Shown: piece by piece, positions 1-12,689 of the stretch
How positions within the stretch are numbered: position 1 is the first letter of the stretch
Layout of the letters: each line of letters starts with the position of its first letter
Assembly (NCBI GenBank): GCA_029237695.1
Contig: JAQRGA010000164.1
Coordinates: 40,085-104,084, forward strand
From: Conchocele bisecta
Taxonomy: Eukaryota; Mollusca; Bivalvia; Lucinida; Thyasiridae
Direction of reading: 5' to 3'
Length of the DNA stretch: 64,000 bases
The notes under the pieces: generated by a model
What the model saw: only the letters and a program-made list of their open reading frames with translations
The model's database searches: none
What the model was told of the DNA's origin: nothing
Made by a program: the position numbers and the translations under genes

Positions 1-365
1 TCCTATATTCATCTACATGTCATAGTAAAGGTATGTATAAAGTTTGAGGACTGTAGCTGATAAGGTGTTGAAGTAATGACCATAACACGAAAACTTAACA
101 TTGAATGTTGACGAAGACGACGACGACGCCGCCGACGACGACGCCGCCGCCGACGACGACGCCGCCGCCGACGACGACTCCGGAAAAGCAAAACCTATGT
201 CTCGCTTTCCGCTTCGCGGGCGAGACAAAAAACCTCAAAACACATATTTCGGACGCATGGACGCACAGACTGACGCACGGATACCCTGACATCATTGTGA
301 TCACTATGTCTATTTCAAAATTATTTAACCTTGACCTTGGGCATAATATATACAGTTTCAAGTGA
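1..365. repeat. Dispersed repeat with GAC/GCC trinucleotide tract
   Basis: A tract of GAC and GCC triplets runs from about 110 to 178, followed by a 'gggcgagacaaaaaacc' segment and 'ttgaccttgggcat', which recurs near 450. Open frames on both strands arise only because a 3-bp repeat rarely makes stops. They have no protein-like composition outside the repeat. I see no gene here. Confidence 0.6.
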
Positions 366-595
366 ATTCCTCATAAGGTAAAGAAGTTATAGACAAATGG
401 AGAAACTTATGGAAATCTATTAAAGCGAAATTTCAGTTGACCTTTACCTTGGGCATGGGGAGAGCATGGGTAGTATACAGAATAGTAATATGGATAATGA
501 TAAACATGCATGTAAAGTTTCAAGTGAATACCTCATATGAAAAGCGAATACCTCATATGGTAAAAAAATTATAGTAAATAAATATGGGATAATAA

Positions 596-726
596 CAAGA
601 ACGCCGCCAACGGCATGTATCACATCGCTATGGCAGCAATTGATGATGAAAATAATGGAGAATGGAGAAACTTACAGAAATAAACTGAATTAAAATTTCC
701 AAGTAATTTGACCTTGACCACAGGAC
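596..726 (+). repeat. Dispersed repeat copy ('gccgccaacggcatg' family)
   Basis: Begins 'caagaacgccgccaacggc' and ends near 'ttgaccttgaccaca'. A second diverged copy starts at 36534 in the same orientation. The stretches at 366-595 and 727-830 hold no gene I can see. A short inverted repeat gtccgaca/tgtcggac lies around 728-766 and a G run follows at about 796-818. Confidence 0.55.
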
Positions 727-837
727 CAGTCCGACAAATATAGTGTCTATTCTAAATGTCGGACTGCACCTGTGATCGGACATGTCTGCTCTTGGATGGG
801 GGTGGTGGGGGGGGGGGTGTTAAAGTCAATAACTCAC

Positions 838-1049
838 TGTGATAGGCTCAGAGCAGCATACATGTGGTTTCTGAGGCACTTGTTGCTGGGGTGGTATCGG
901 TTGGAGGTGTCCGGAACTGTTGGGTAGTTCTCTCTTGAGAAAGCGGCGATGTGACGTTTCATTTCCCCAACATTCCGGACACCATCGTCAACTAGTGCAT
1001 GTATTTTACTCACTATCGTCGGATGCACATCGTGCGTCATACAGCCCAT
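838..1049 (-). CDS. CaRF-like gene, internal exon (DNA-binding family region)
   Basis: On the minus strand a good acceptor (ttgtctttcag, 1050 upward) opens a 212-bp exon that closes at donor GTGAGT (832-837). The frame is set by the 1930-2079 exon, which ends in phase 0. The peptide starts MGCMTHDVHPTIVSKIHALV, continues through a basic helix-like EMKRHI stretch and ends with NRYHPSNKCLRNHMYAA. This resembles the C-terminal part of the calcium-responsive transcription factor (CaRF/ALS2CR8) domain, in which a 'hP.v..kI..lv..Gv....e.kr.l' segment precedes 'nr.fyP...dirNHm..a'. That match is from memory of the family, not a search. If correct it is a nuclear DNA-binding protein. The next downstream exon is not identified within the window. 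The longer open frame reaching 1082 runs past the likely acceptor. Confidence 0.62.
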
Positions 1050-1105
1050 CTGAAAGACAACACAACAGTCTCTGTGAAACAAGTTGGAACAGAGGTAGGT
1101 CCAGA

Positions 1106-1760
1106 AAACAAGAGGGCCATGATGGCCCTATATTGCTCACCTGTTCCACCCACAAATGCTGACCAGTTCGAAGGTGATTCAACAAGTAGTGGCCGTTGCA
1201 AAATCACTTTTCTTCTATATGTCGTACAGCACATAAATTGGGGATTTGAAATGTCACAAAAAGCATATTATCCCATTGTATTGTTTAAATGTGAAGATTA
1301 CAAACCATATCACTATATCTCTAGAAAATAATTAAGAAAATTTTCAAAACATGTCTGTACCCAAGTCTCCCACATTTGTTGATCATTGTAGGTATCAACC
1401 AACTGCATGCGTGAAGTTCATTAAAATATTTCATACGTTTATTGAGATAGACTCTGGACCAGAAATACTTATACCAGATATGCTGTTTTCTGACAGTAGC
1501 CATCTTGGATTATGCGATTTGAACAATTCAGAAAAGGCTTTACCTATACATAATACGTGTGAAGTTTGGCCAACATCAGCACAGTGCAGGGCACACAAAT
1601 TCTTAAAACGTTCACTCGTCCTTACTTTCAAAACAATAGCAAAAATAATAAATTTACATTACAAACATTCTAATTTCCACTCGCTTTCTCACTGGTCAGC
1701 ACAAGCGGACGAGTGGAATTTTCGTTCCCTGCAGTGATGGCCAAGTGATTAGTGAGAATG
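1106..1760. repeat. Dispersed intronic repeat with 'agggccatgatggccct' palindrome
   Basis: The 17-bp near-palindrome agggccatgatggccct sits at about 1113-1129 and is followed by 'atattgctcacctg'. This is a very common dispersed motif in bivalve genomes as I recall them. The stretch lies between two exons of the CaRF-like gene. The 128-aa forward frame across 1351-1737 has no recognisable domain and I do not call it a gene. Confidence 0.5.
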
Positions 1761-1929
1761 TTTAAAAGTTATTAATGAAAGTTTGACTTTTTCACTATTT
1801 GGCGGCCATGTTGACCACTTATTTTATTCAGGGGTTTTTAATGCAAGAACAAATTTTTTTGGCCAGAATTATCTTAAAATGTGATTAATAATTGAGATGT
1901 CCCTTTCGTTCCTGGATACAAATACTTAC

Positions 1930-2079
1930 CTCGTCTACCGGATGGTTCCTGTGCTCATCCAGGCCTGGCAGAGCCACATATATCCTGTGTTCATATGGGA
2001 GTTCATTGGCCTCATCCCTGAAATCTGTAGCTAGCTTCTTTCCAATTCGCCGCTTTGCAGACCCGCAATTGCTGTCAAT
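1930..2079 (-). CDS. CaRF-like gene, internal exon
   Basis: The exon is exactly 150 bp (50 codons) in phase 0 at both ends, with acceptor cttcattcag at the high-coordinate side and donor GTAAGT at 1924-1929. It reads IDSNCGSAKRRIGKK, then an acidic stretch, then YEHRIYVALPGLDEHRNHP. The last part resembles the 'y.v.LP....H..Hp' block of CaRF-type domains. It joins in frame to the 838-1049 exon and follows the 2517-2601 exon in frame. The conserved exon phases make a real gene, or a gene-derived segment, more likely than a chance frame. No start codon is present, as expected for an internal exon. Confidence 0.62.
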
Positions 2080-2263
2080 CTGAATGAAGTATTCATAAGT
2101 ATATGGTTAGAGAAACTAGAATATTTGTTCAGAGAAACCTGTTGCCCCCACTGTCATTCATAGTAAAAAAACAACTTAAACAACACAAATGCCTTACAAA
2201 CTAAACGTCGTACGGACGGGGCTGACGCATGCCGACGCCCATCCCCCCACCATCCCAACAAAT

Positions 2264-2301
2264 TGGTGGTGGGGGGGGGGGGAGGGGGGGGGGGGGGGAG
2301 G
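2264..2301 (+). repeat. G-rich homopolymer tract
   Basis: Nearly uninterrupted G run (ggtgggggggggggagggg...). It lies in an intron of the CaRF-like gene and is a potential G-quadruplex or polymerase-slippage site. Its length is probably not reliable. Confidence 0.7.
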
Positions 2302-2516
2302 CATACACAAATATGTCACTCTATCTGGAAATTATTAACACTAGTAGTTCATGAAATATTTTATCCAATTTTCGAAGCCATTTTATCATGTAGTAGTATC
2401 ATTAACATACCGTAGTACAAGTTTGAAGCTACTGATATGTAGTTTACATACCCGGTATTCAGAAATTTCATCATCTGTCTCGAATGTTGTACATCACATG
2501 TGCAAACAAATTTTAC

Positions 2517-2601
2517 CTGCAGAGATGGAAAGCGCGCCACCGATCGCAGATGTATGGATGCGGGGCAGTCCATTTTCTTGGTCGTCTGTATCTTGAGACG
2601 T
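2517..2601 (-). CDS. CaRF-like gene, internal exon (KKMDCPA motif)
   Basis: The minus-strand exon ends at donor GTAAAA (2511-2516). Its likely acceptor is AG at 2602-2603. In the frame that joins the next exon it reads RLKIQTTKKMDCPASIHLRS followed by VARFPSLQ. 'KMDCPA.I..R.V.RFP' is the most recognisable block of the CaRF family, where a Lys-Met-Asp/Gly-Cys-Pro-Ala core is typical. The longer 94-aa frame over this spot (2494-2778) is in a different phase and is a shadow. Together with the two downstream exons this gives about 148 codons of continuous domain. The acceptor choice is less certain than the donor. Confidence 0.62.
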
Positions 2602-3339
2602 CTTTTGACAGAGTATGTATGTTCGCCCTAGTAAACAACTAGATTTGTCAGTAAGCGAAAGCTTACAGAATACCCCCGTTGACGAGTGCCACAGCAGATT
2701 TAAGTACCGTATGTCAAGTAATGTGGGAGAGATAAACCAGACGGGAAGTGTGACAAACGGACGAACGGACAAGGTCAATCAAGTATACTGCCCCACAACT
2801 TGGTTGCCGGGTGTATAATACTTTTTGCAACAAAATACTCCACTGAGGATACAAGTTAATGTATTACTCATAATAACCAATGAGTATGTAAAATAATTTA
2901 TAACAATTTACAAATATGCAAATAAGATTCCCACTAAATTAATATTCTCGCACTATAATCAAGCCACACCTTTCTGAACGAATGTTTGTATCAAAGATAT
3001 TTCGTAAACAGTATCATCATACATGTACATGGAAAGAAAATTAGTCCAGCACCTTAGCCCATTCGGGTATTAAAGTATCCAAACATGCTGTACTCGGTAC
3101 TCGGTACTACCTGAGGCATTATGTGTTAGCCCTGTCCGTTCGTCTGGGTGTGTGTCCGAAAATGTTCAGCTGTTTTTCTAGTTATATCTATATCTACATG
3201 TATATTGGATATTACTGTTTACAAAATATCTTAGTACATGTACCGTACATGTATATCATGTTAATAATAGCCTTCAAACGGTTAACATTTATGTACATGT
3301 AGTGTATTAACAGTTAAATGTTTTCAGATGAATACAAAC

Positions 3340-3507
3340 CGGCTCATTTCTTCTCCCTTTTTTCTTGCTGGACTGATGGCGGTCAGGTCCATTAAAAACA
3401 TTCCCGGACCTGATGCCCGAGAATTACAAATGGACATCCGTCAAACAGGATCGGCAAGTTTTTGGAGGAACTTTCCCAATACACCTTCCCATTCAGATGG
3501 GCTCTAC
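3340..3507 (-). pseudogene. CaRF-like gene, upstream exon with a frameshift
   Basis: After a good acceptor (tttcattacag, ending at 3508) the minus strand reads RAHLNGKVYWESSSKNLPIL, then FDGCPFVILGHQVRECF. It then meets TAA. Moving one base at the A5/T5 homopolymer (3394-3398) continues the family-like pattern with NGPDRHQSSKKKGRR, a basic stretch comparable to the 'C..G....k.k....' of CaRF domains. So either the gene is broken here or the homopolymer length is wrong in the assembly. The donor on the low-coordinate side is unclear; GTTTGT near 3345 is weak. I label it pseudogene because the sequence as given cannot be read through. Confidence 0.5.
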
Positions 3508-3589
3508 CTGTAATGAAAATATTTCACCAATCATGGTCAGTGTAGTTGCGATCTATAGATTAGAGAGCGGCCTACATGAAGTGCTTGCC

Positions 3590-6500
3590 ACATGGCTTCC
3601 CTACAGACATACATGCATGGTGACTGTATGGGTACCTACGTGAAGTGGTTGTCTACCTGGATTCATCAGTTATGGCAACATGGCCTCTCTACAGACATAC
3701 AGGGTGACTGTATGGGTACCTACGTGAAGTGGTTGTCAACCTAGATTCATCAGTTATGGCCACATGGCCTCTCTATAAGACATACATGGTGACTGTATGG
3801 GTACCTACGTGAAGTGGTTGTCTACCTAGATTCATCAGTTATAGTCACATAGGCTCTCTACAGACATACATGCTGACTGTATGGGTACCTACGTGAAGTG
3901 GTTGTCTACCTAGATTCATCAGTTATGGCCACATGGCCTCTCTATAGACATACAGAGTGACTGTATGGGTACCTACGTGAAGTGGTTGCCTACCTGGATT
4001 CATCAGTTATGGCCACATGGCCTCTCTATAGACATACATGGTGACTGTATGGGTACCTACGTGAAGTGGTTGTCTACCTAGATTCATCAGTTATAGTCAC
4101 ATAGGCTCTCTACAGACATACATGCTGACTGTATGGGTACCTACGTGAAGTGGTTGTCTACCTGCATTCATCAGATATAGTCACATAGGCTCTCTACAGA
4201 CATACATGGTGACTGTATGGGTACCTACGTGAAGTGGTTGTCTACCTAGATTCATCAGTTATAGTCACATAGGCTCTCTACAGACATACATGGTGACTGT
4301 ATGGGTACCTACGTGAAGTGGTTGTCTACCTAGATTCATCAGTTATGGCAACATGGCCTCTCTACAGACATACATGGTGACTGTATGGGTACCTACATGA
4401 AGTGGTTGTCTACCAACATTCATCAGTTATGGCCACATGGCCTCTCTACAGACATACAGGGCGACTGTATGGGTACCTACGTGAAGTGGTTGTCTACCTA
4501 GATTCATCAGTTATGGCCACATGGCCTCTCTATAGACATACATGGTGACTGTATGGGTACCTACATGAAGTGGTTGTCTACATCGATTCATCAGTTATAG
4601 TCACATAGGCTCTCTACAGACATACATGGTGACTGTATGGGTACCGACGTGAAGTGGTTGTCTACCTGGATTTATCAGTTATAGTCACATAGGCTCTCTA
4701 CAGACATACATGGTGCCTGTATGGGTACCTACGTGAAGTGGTTGTCTACCTAGATTCATCAGTTATGGCAACATGGCCTCTCTACAGACATACATGGTGA
4801 CTGTATGGGTACCTACGTGAAGTGGTTGTCTACCTAGATTCATCAGTTATAGTCACATAGGCTCTCTACAAACATACAGGGTGACTGTATGGGTACCTAC
4901 GTGAAGTGGTTGTCTACCTAGATTCATCAGTTATGGCCACATGGCCTCTCTATAGACATACTGGTGACTGTATGGGTACCTACATGAATGTGTTGTACTA
5001 CATGAGTGTGCTACGAAGATCATCAGTTATGGCCACATGGCCTCTATACAGACATACATGGTGACTGTACGGGTCCTCGTGAAGTGTGTCTACTCATGGT
5101 GATGTACGGGTACCTACGTGAGGTGTGTCACCTGGATCATGGCATCTTCACATAGGTCTCTCAGTACAGACATAATGGTGACTGTATGGGTACTACGTGA
5201 CAATACATGTGACTGGTACGGGTAGTCCTACGTGGAGTGGGGTGGTCTACCTCAATAGATTCATCATATAGGTTCACATAGGGCCTCTCTACCAGACATA
5301 CATGGTGACTGGTATGGGTACTACCGTGAGGTGGTGGTCTACCTAGACTTCATTCAGTTATGGAACATGGCCTCTCTACAGACATACATGCTGACTGTAT
5401 GGGTACCTACATGAAGTGGTTGTCTACCAACATTCATCAGTTATGGCCACATGGCCTCTCTACAGACATACAGGGCGACTGTATGGGTACCTACGTGAAG
5501 TGGTTGTCTACCAAGAGTCATCAGTTATGGCCACATGGCCTCTCTACAGACATACATGGTGACTGTATGAGTACCTACGTGAAGTGGTTGTCTACCTAGA
5601 TTCATCAGTTATAGTCACATAGGCTCTCTACAAACATACAGGGTGATTGTATGGGTACCTACGTGAAGTGGTTGTCTACCTGGATTCATCAGTTATGGCC
5701 ACATGGCCTCTCTACAGACATACATGGTGACTGTATGGGTACCTACATGAAGTGGTTGTCTACCAAGATTCATCAGTTATGGCCACATGGCCTCTATACA
5801 GACATACATGGTGACTGTATGGGTACCTACGTGAAATGGTTGGCACCTAGATTCATCAGTTAGTCACATAGGCTCTCTACAGACTACATGGTGACTGTAC
5901 GGGTACCTACGTGAAGTGGTTGTCTACCTAGATTCATCATTTATAGTCACATAGGCTCTCTACAGACATACATGGTGACTGTATGGGTACCTACGTGAGG
6001 TGGTTGTCTACCTAGATTCATCAGTTATGGCAACATGGCCTCTCTACAGACATACATGCTGACTGTATGGGTACCTACAGAATGGTTGTCTACAACATCA
6101 TCAGTTATGGCCACATGGCCTCTCTACAGACATACAGGGCGACTGTATGGGTACCTACTGAAGGTTGTTTTCTACCAAGATTCATCAGTTATGGCCACAT
6201 GGCCTCTCTACAGACATACATGGTGACTGTATGGGTACCTACGTGAAGTGGTTGTCTACCTAGATTCATCAGTTATAGTCACATAGGCTCTCACAAACTA
6301 CAGGGTGACTGTATGGTACCTACTGAAGTGGTTGTCTACCTTGATTCATCATTATGCCACATGGCCTCTCTACAGACACATGGTGACTGTATGGGTACCT
6401 ACATGAAGTGGTTGTCTACCAAGATTCATCAGTTATGGCCACATGGCCTCTATACAGACATACATGGTGACTGTATAGGTACCTACGTGAAATGGTTGTC

Positions 6501-9500
6501 TACCTAGATTCATCATTATAGTCACATAGTGGCTCTCTACAGACATACATGGTGACTGTATGGGTACCTACGTGAAGTGGTTGTCTACCTAGATTCATCA
6601 TTTATAGTCACATAGGCTCTCTACAGACATACATGGTGATGTATGGGTACCTACTGAGGTGGTTGTCTACCAACATTCATCAGTTATGGCACATGGCCTC
6701 TCTACAGACATACATGCGACTGTATGGGTACCTACATGAAGTGGTTGCTACCCATTATAGTTATGGCCACATGGCCTCTACAAGCATTACAGGGCGACGT
6801 ATGGGTACTAGTGAAGTGGTTGTTCCAAGATTCATCATTAGGCATGGCCTCTCTACAGACATACATGGTGACTGTATGGGTACCTACGTGAAGTGGTTGT
6901 CTACCTAGATTCATCAGTTATAGTCACATAGGCTCTCTACAAACATACAGGGTGACTGTATGGGTACCTACGTGAAGTGGTTGTCTACCTGGATTCATCA
7001 GTTATGGCCACATGGCCTCTCTACAGACATACATGGTGACTGTATGGGTACCTACATGAAGTGGTTTGTCTACCAAGATTCATCAGTTATGGCCACATGG
7101 CATCTATACAGACATACATGGTGACTGTATGGGTACCTACGTGAAATGGTTGTCTACCTAGATTCATCAGTTATAGTCACATAGGCTCTCTACAGACATA
7201 CATGGTGACTGTACGGGTACCTACGTGAAGTGGTTGTCTACCTAGATTCATCATTTATAGTCACATAGGCTCTACAGACATACATGGTGACTGTATGGGT
7301 ACTACGTGAGTGGATGTCTACCTAGATCATCAGTTATGCAACATGGCCTCTCTACAGACATACATGCTGACTGTATGTACTACATGAAGTGGTTGTCTAC
7401 CAACATTCATCAGTTATGGCCACATGGCCTCTCTACAGACTACAGGGCGACTGTATGGATACCTACGTGAAGTGGTTGTCTACCAAGATTCATCAGTTAT
7501 GGCCACATGGCCTCTCTACAGACATACATGGTGACTGTATGGGTACCTACGTGAAGTGGTTGTCTACCTAGATTCATCAGTTATAGTCACATAGGCTCTA
7601 CACATACAGGGTGACTGTATGGGTACCTACGTGAAGTGGTTGTCTACCTGGATTCATCAGTTATGGCCACATGGCCTCTCTACAGACATACATGGTGACT
7701 GTATGGGTACCTACATGAAGTGGTTGTCTACCAAGATTCATCAGTTATGGCCACATGGCCTCTATACAGACATACATGGTGACTGTATGGGTACCTACGT
7801 GAAATGGTTGTCTACCTAGATTCATCAGTTATAGTCACATAGGCTCTCTACAGACATACATGGTGACTGTACGGGTACCTACGTGAAGTGGTTGTCTACC
7901 TAGATTCATCATTTATAGTCACATAGGCTCTCTACAGACATACATGGTGACTGTATGGGTACCTACGTGAGGTGGTTGTCTACCTAGATTCATCAGTTAT
8001 GGCAACATGGCCTCTCTACAGACATACATGCTGACTGTATGGGTACCTACATGAAGTGGTTGTCTACCAACATTCATCAGTTATGGCCACATGGCCTCTC
8101 TACAGACATACAGGGCGACTGTATGGGTACCTACGTGAAGTGGTTGTCTACCAAGATTCATCAGTTATGGCCACATGGCCTCTCTACAGACATACATGGT
8201 GACTGTATGGGTACCTACGTGAAGTGGTTGTCTACCTAGATTCATCAGTTATAGTCACATAGGCTCTCTACAAACATACAGGGTGACTGTATGGGTACCT
8301 ACGTGAAGTGGTTGTCTACCTGGATTCATCAGTTATGGCCACATGGCCTCTCTACAGACATACATGGTGACTGTATGGGTACCTACATGAAGTGGTTGTC
8401 TACCAAGATTCATCAGTTATGGCCACATGGCCTCTATACAGACATACATGGTGACTGTATGGGTACCTACGTGAAATGGTTGTCTACCTAGATTCATCAG
8501 TTATAGTCACATAGGCTCTCTACAGACATACATGGTGACTGTACGGTACCTACGTGAAGTGGTTGTCTACCTAGATTCATCATTTATAGTCACATAGGCT
8601 CTCACAGACATTACTGGTGACTGTAAGGGTACCTACGTGAGGTGGTTGTCTACCTAGATTCATCAGTTATGGCAACATGGCCTCTCTACAGACATACATG
8701 CTGACTGTATGGGTACCTACATGAAGTGGTTGTCTACCAACATTCATCAGTTATGGCCACATGGCCTCTCTACGACATACAGGGCGACTGTATGGGTACC
8801 TACGTGAAGTGGTTGTCTACCTAGATTCATCAGTTATGGCCACATTGCCTCTCTACAGACATACATGGTGACTGTATGGGTACCTACGTGAAGTGGTTGT
8901 CTACCTAGATTCATCAGTTATAGTCACATAGGCTCTCTACAAACAGAGGGTGACTGTATGGGGTACCTACGTGAAGTGGTTGTCTACCTGGATTCATCAG
9001 TTATGGCCACATGGCCTCTCTACAGACATACATGGTTGACTGTATGGGTACCTACATGAAGTGGTTGTCTACCAAGATTCATCAGTTATGGCCACATGGC
9101 CTCTATACAGACATACATGGTGACTGTATGGGTACCTACGTGAAATGGTTGTCTACCTAGATTCATCAGTTATAGTCACATAGGCTCTCTACAGACATAC
9201 ATGGTGACTGTACGGGTACCTACGTGAAGTGGTTGTCTACCTAGATTCATCATTTATAGTCACATAGGCTCTCTACAGACATACATGGTGACTGTAAGGG
9301 TACCTACGTGAGGTGGTTGTCTACCTAGATTCATCAGTTATGGCAACATGGCCTCTCTACAGACATACATGCTGACTGTATGGGTACCTACATGAAGTGG
9401 TTGTCTACCAACATTCATCAGTTATGGCCACATGGCCTCTCTACAGACATACAGGGCGACTGTATGGGTACCTACGTGAAGTGGTTGTCTACCAAGATTC

Positions 9501-10349
9501 ATCAGTTATGGCCACATGGCCTCTCTACAGACATACATGGTGACTGTATGGGTACCTACGTGAAGTGGTTGTCTACCTAGATTCATCAGTTATAGTCACA
9601 TAGGCTCTCTACAAACATACAGGGTGACTGTATGGGTACCTACGTGAAGTGGTTGTCTACCTGGATTCATCAGTTATGGCCACATGGCCTCTCTACAGAC
9701 ATACATGGTGACTGTATGGGTACTTGGCCTACATGAAGTGGTTGTCAATACCAAGATTCATCAGTTATGGCCACATGGCCTCTATTACGACATACAATGG
9801 CGTGACTGATGGGTACCTACGTGAATGGTGTCTACTAGATTTCTCAGTTATAGTCACTAGGCTCTCTACGACACATGGTACTGTACGGGTACTACGTGAG
9901 TGGTTGTCTACCTAGTTCTCATTTATTGTCATAGGCTCTCTACAGACAATTACATGGTGACTGAGGGTTACCTACTGAGTGGTTGTCTACTATTCATCAG
10001 TTATCATGGCCTCTCTACAGGACATACATGCTGAACTGTAGGGTACCTCATGAGGTTGGTCTACCAACATTCATCTTAATGGCCACCATGGCCTCTCTAC
10101 AGACATACAGGGCGACTGATTTGGTACTACGTGAAGTGGTTGCTACCAAGTTCATCAATTTGGCCATGGCTCTACAGACACATGGTGACTGTAGGGTACC
10201 TATGAGGGTTTGTTTACCTGATTCATCAGTATAGTCACAGGTCTCTACAAACATACAGGGTGACTGTATGGGTACCTACGTGAAGTGGTTGTCTACCTGG
10301 ATTCATCAGTTATGGCCACAGGCCTCTTACAGACATCATGGTGACTGTA
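3590..10349 (+). repeat. 84-bp satellite array with ~670-bp higher-order repeat
   Basis: The monomer (for example 'gggtacctacgtgaagtggt' onward) is 84 bp, which is 28 codons, so no stop is forced in some frames and spurious 60-80-aa frames recur. Variant monomers repeat in a fixed order: the 'catgctgactg' variant appears near 5388, 6056, 6714, 7362, 8028, 8698, 9368 and 10026. Spacings are 650-670 bp, so the unit is eight monomers. The first 1.8 kb is less regular. Patches at about 4965-5360, 6290-6860 and 9720-10250 are full of single-base indels. Confidence 0.95.
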
Positions 10350-10876
10350 ATACGGATTCGGGAAGGTTCCATCAACTGGAAAAAGGTTTTCGTCAATAGA
10401 AAAGTTGAGTTGTGTCCGTCACTGGTTACGGTTCGTCAATTAGGCGATAGTTGAATGTATTTATCACAACCTCGGCTAATGACTATGCACATTCATCAGT
10501 AGTTGAACCTTTGATCGTAGTAATTATTTCAGTTTCCAAATGGACCGACCGTTAAAGGCTGAAAGGCTCAGTATTACTCCAATCAAACACAAACATGTTT
10601 GGCAACTGATTAGTACAAAACAACTATTCTTGCCTAATCGATACATCTCAGTCTTGAAGATTTACATCTTAATCGCAATGTGAAGACAACAACGTATTTT
10701 GTGTACTCAAATTCGACTTCAATGATGATTAACATAGTTAATATAGTTTTATTCCAATTCCAGGCTGAAAACCTAATACCACATGATTCTTGCTGACGAA
10801 AATAGGCTAACGTTGTTCTATTTACTGATTGGTATGGTGATGGCTGACAAATGAAATGGCTGCTGCAGAAGCGGGT

Positions 10877-11139
10877 AATTTCTCAAGAATTCAATCAGGG
10901 AGATTTAAAGGAGGAGAAAACAAAAGTAACCATATACATGGTGTAATGAGGTATTCGGATTCAGCCATGTCTCAATATTTTCAATTTAACAGAATCTCAA
11001 TTTAACAGAAGCTAAATTAATCAAATGTTATAATATCAATTTAACAGAAGCTAAATAATCCTGAATATGATAACAATAAACAAGTTAAAACTACTAGTCG
11101 TGCAAAAAGAGAAAATAGAAAAGTTTCTCCATCCGCCAA
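10877..11139 (-). repeat. Ngaro split direct repeat B2
   Basis: 263 bp, nearly identical to 11912-12174 (differences include tatac/tataa and acagaa/acggaa). It forms the 3' terminus of the element as read on the minus strand. It starts 'aatttctcaagaattcaatc' on the plus strand. The interval 11140-11541 to A2 is non-repeated and has no gene I can support. Confidence 0.88.
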
Positions 11140-11541
11140 ACAAGCAAATTAACCTATATTGTATTTTTAACTAAGCTGACTAATCTCTGAGGTAAATAGT
11201 GTCAAAGTAAAAATAGGTTTTATAATATAGTTCATTCCAATCCTGAAATTCAGACCGGCGAACCCTCGCATACAAATGCAATTTCTTAAACATTGATGTT
11301 AAATGAGTATATGAAAACATTATATTCTAATCATGCCGGTAAAAATTAAATCATTTTACTAAAACACCTTTCCCCAGAGACTAGTTCCAATTGTTAACAC
11401 ATACCATTTCCAGTAATAACAGGCACAAGTAAGGGTACTGCAAAATAAACTCATGACATGAACATGTTCCCTGACTGTCTTTAAACAACAAACTGACTGT
11501 AACAATCACTACATCAGTTCCTATGGGCCTATGGGTGGGCG

Positions 11542-11909
11542 TGAACAAAATTTTCGATGTGCTTGACAAAACAGCTGAACCACCTGTGAAGACGGAAACA
11601 CATAATCCCAGCAATAAAATAACCAACGTGACGACAACCAATCAAAAGGCAGTAACCAACGGAAACGGAATAACAAATAACAAAACTCAAAAGACTGAAT
11701 TATCACCTACCTATAATTGCATAAATACACAGCGGAACAACTAAATAACTCCCTATCTTTTTTGGGATAAAAACTACTTTTCGCAAAAAAGAAAAATGAG
11801 AATTATACGTAACCAAACAACCGGAAGTAAAATGGCGACCAACAAAGATTTTGACAAAGTGCATCTTTCGGTTCTCGTTAAATTAACATTTTTTACAGGT
11901 AAAAAATTC
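11542..11909 (-). repeat. Ngaro split direct repeat A2
   Basis: About 368 bp, nearly identical to 17671-18039. It abuts B1 with only two bases between, giving the B1-A2 junction expected of this group. Open frames on either strand here are repeat-borne shadows. Confidence 0.88.
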
Positions 11910-11911
11910 AC

Positions 11912-12174
11912 AATTTCTCAAGAATTCAATCAGGGAGATTTAAAGGAGGAGAAAACAAAAGTAACCATATAAATGGTGTAATGAGGTATTCGGATTCAGC
12001 CATGTCTCAATATTTTCAATTTAACAGAATCTCAATTTAACAGAAGCTAAATTAATCAAATGTTATAATATCAATTTAACGGAAGCTAAATAATCCTGAA
12101 TATGATAACAATAAACAAGTTAAAACTACTAGTCGTGCAAAAAGAGAAAATAGAAAAGTTTCTCCATCCGCCAA
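11912..12174 (-). repeat. Ngaro split direct repeat B1
   Basis: 263-bp copy of B2, directly adjoining A2. The interval 12175-12689 between B1 and the SGNH ORF is internal to the element and shows no convincing ORF. Confidence 0.88.
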
Positions 12175-12689
12175 GCCGCAGGCCCGCCAACTTATGAAAT
12201 AAGGCACGAATGACGAGCGAAAGCAAGCATCAAAGATGAACACAAATTAGCAAATAATGTGCTTCTGAAACAGAGATTCATATGTAGTTGATGAAATAAT
12301 ATAAAGGAATAACCGTGTATCTACCTTCAACACTTGCTCTCACTAATCATATATAATAACATACTCACATAAGGCGACTGTACCCCCCTCGGTTCCCCAT
12401 CTCATTGCACCCGGATTATGTTCGATCCTGTTGATCTTACAATGTGTCCATCCATCCAACGCACGATTACTGCAGGTCCTGTATCATGAACGTACAGTAC
12501 CCGTAATCAGCTACGTCTACAATGAGAAGGAGAAACGAGCACGGCACATACGCACTCATGCAAATTACAAGACATTACATTCATATACCAATCACAAACA
12601 CTTAATACTCTTGAGCACCTGCATGAAAAAGTTACTCAGTACACGAGACCCTTCGAAATTTAGATGCAAACCCCATCTCTAACAGCAAA

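Noticed and set aside
2494..2778. 94-aa minus-strand frame
   Set aside because: Wrong frame for the exon. The KKMDCPA frame with matching splice phase is preferred.
5360..9580. Repeated 66-79-aa frames (MGTYVKWLST...)
   Set aside because: They come from the 84-bp satellite (28 codons). Their length is fixed by stops in variant monomers, and frames are lost wherever indels occur.
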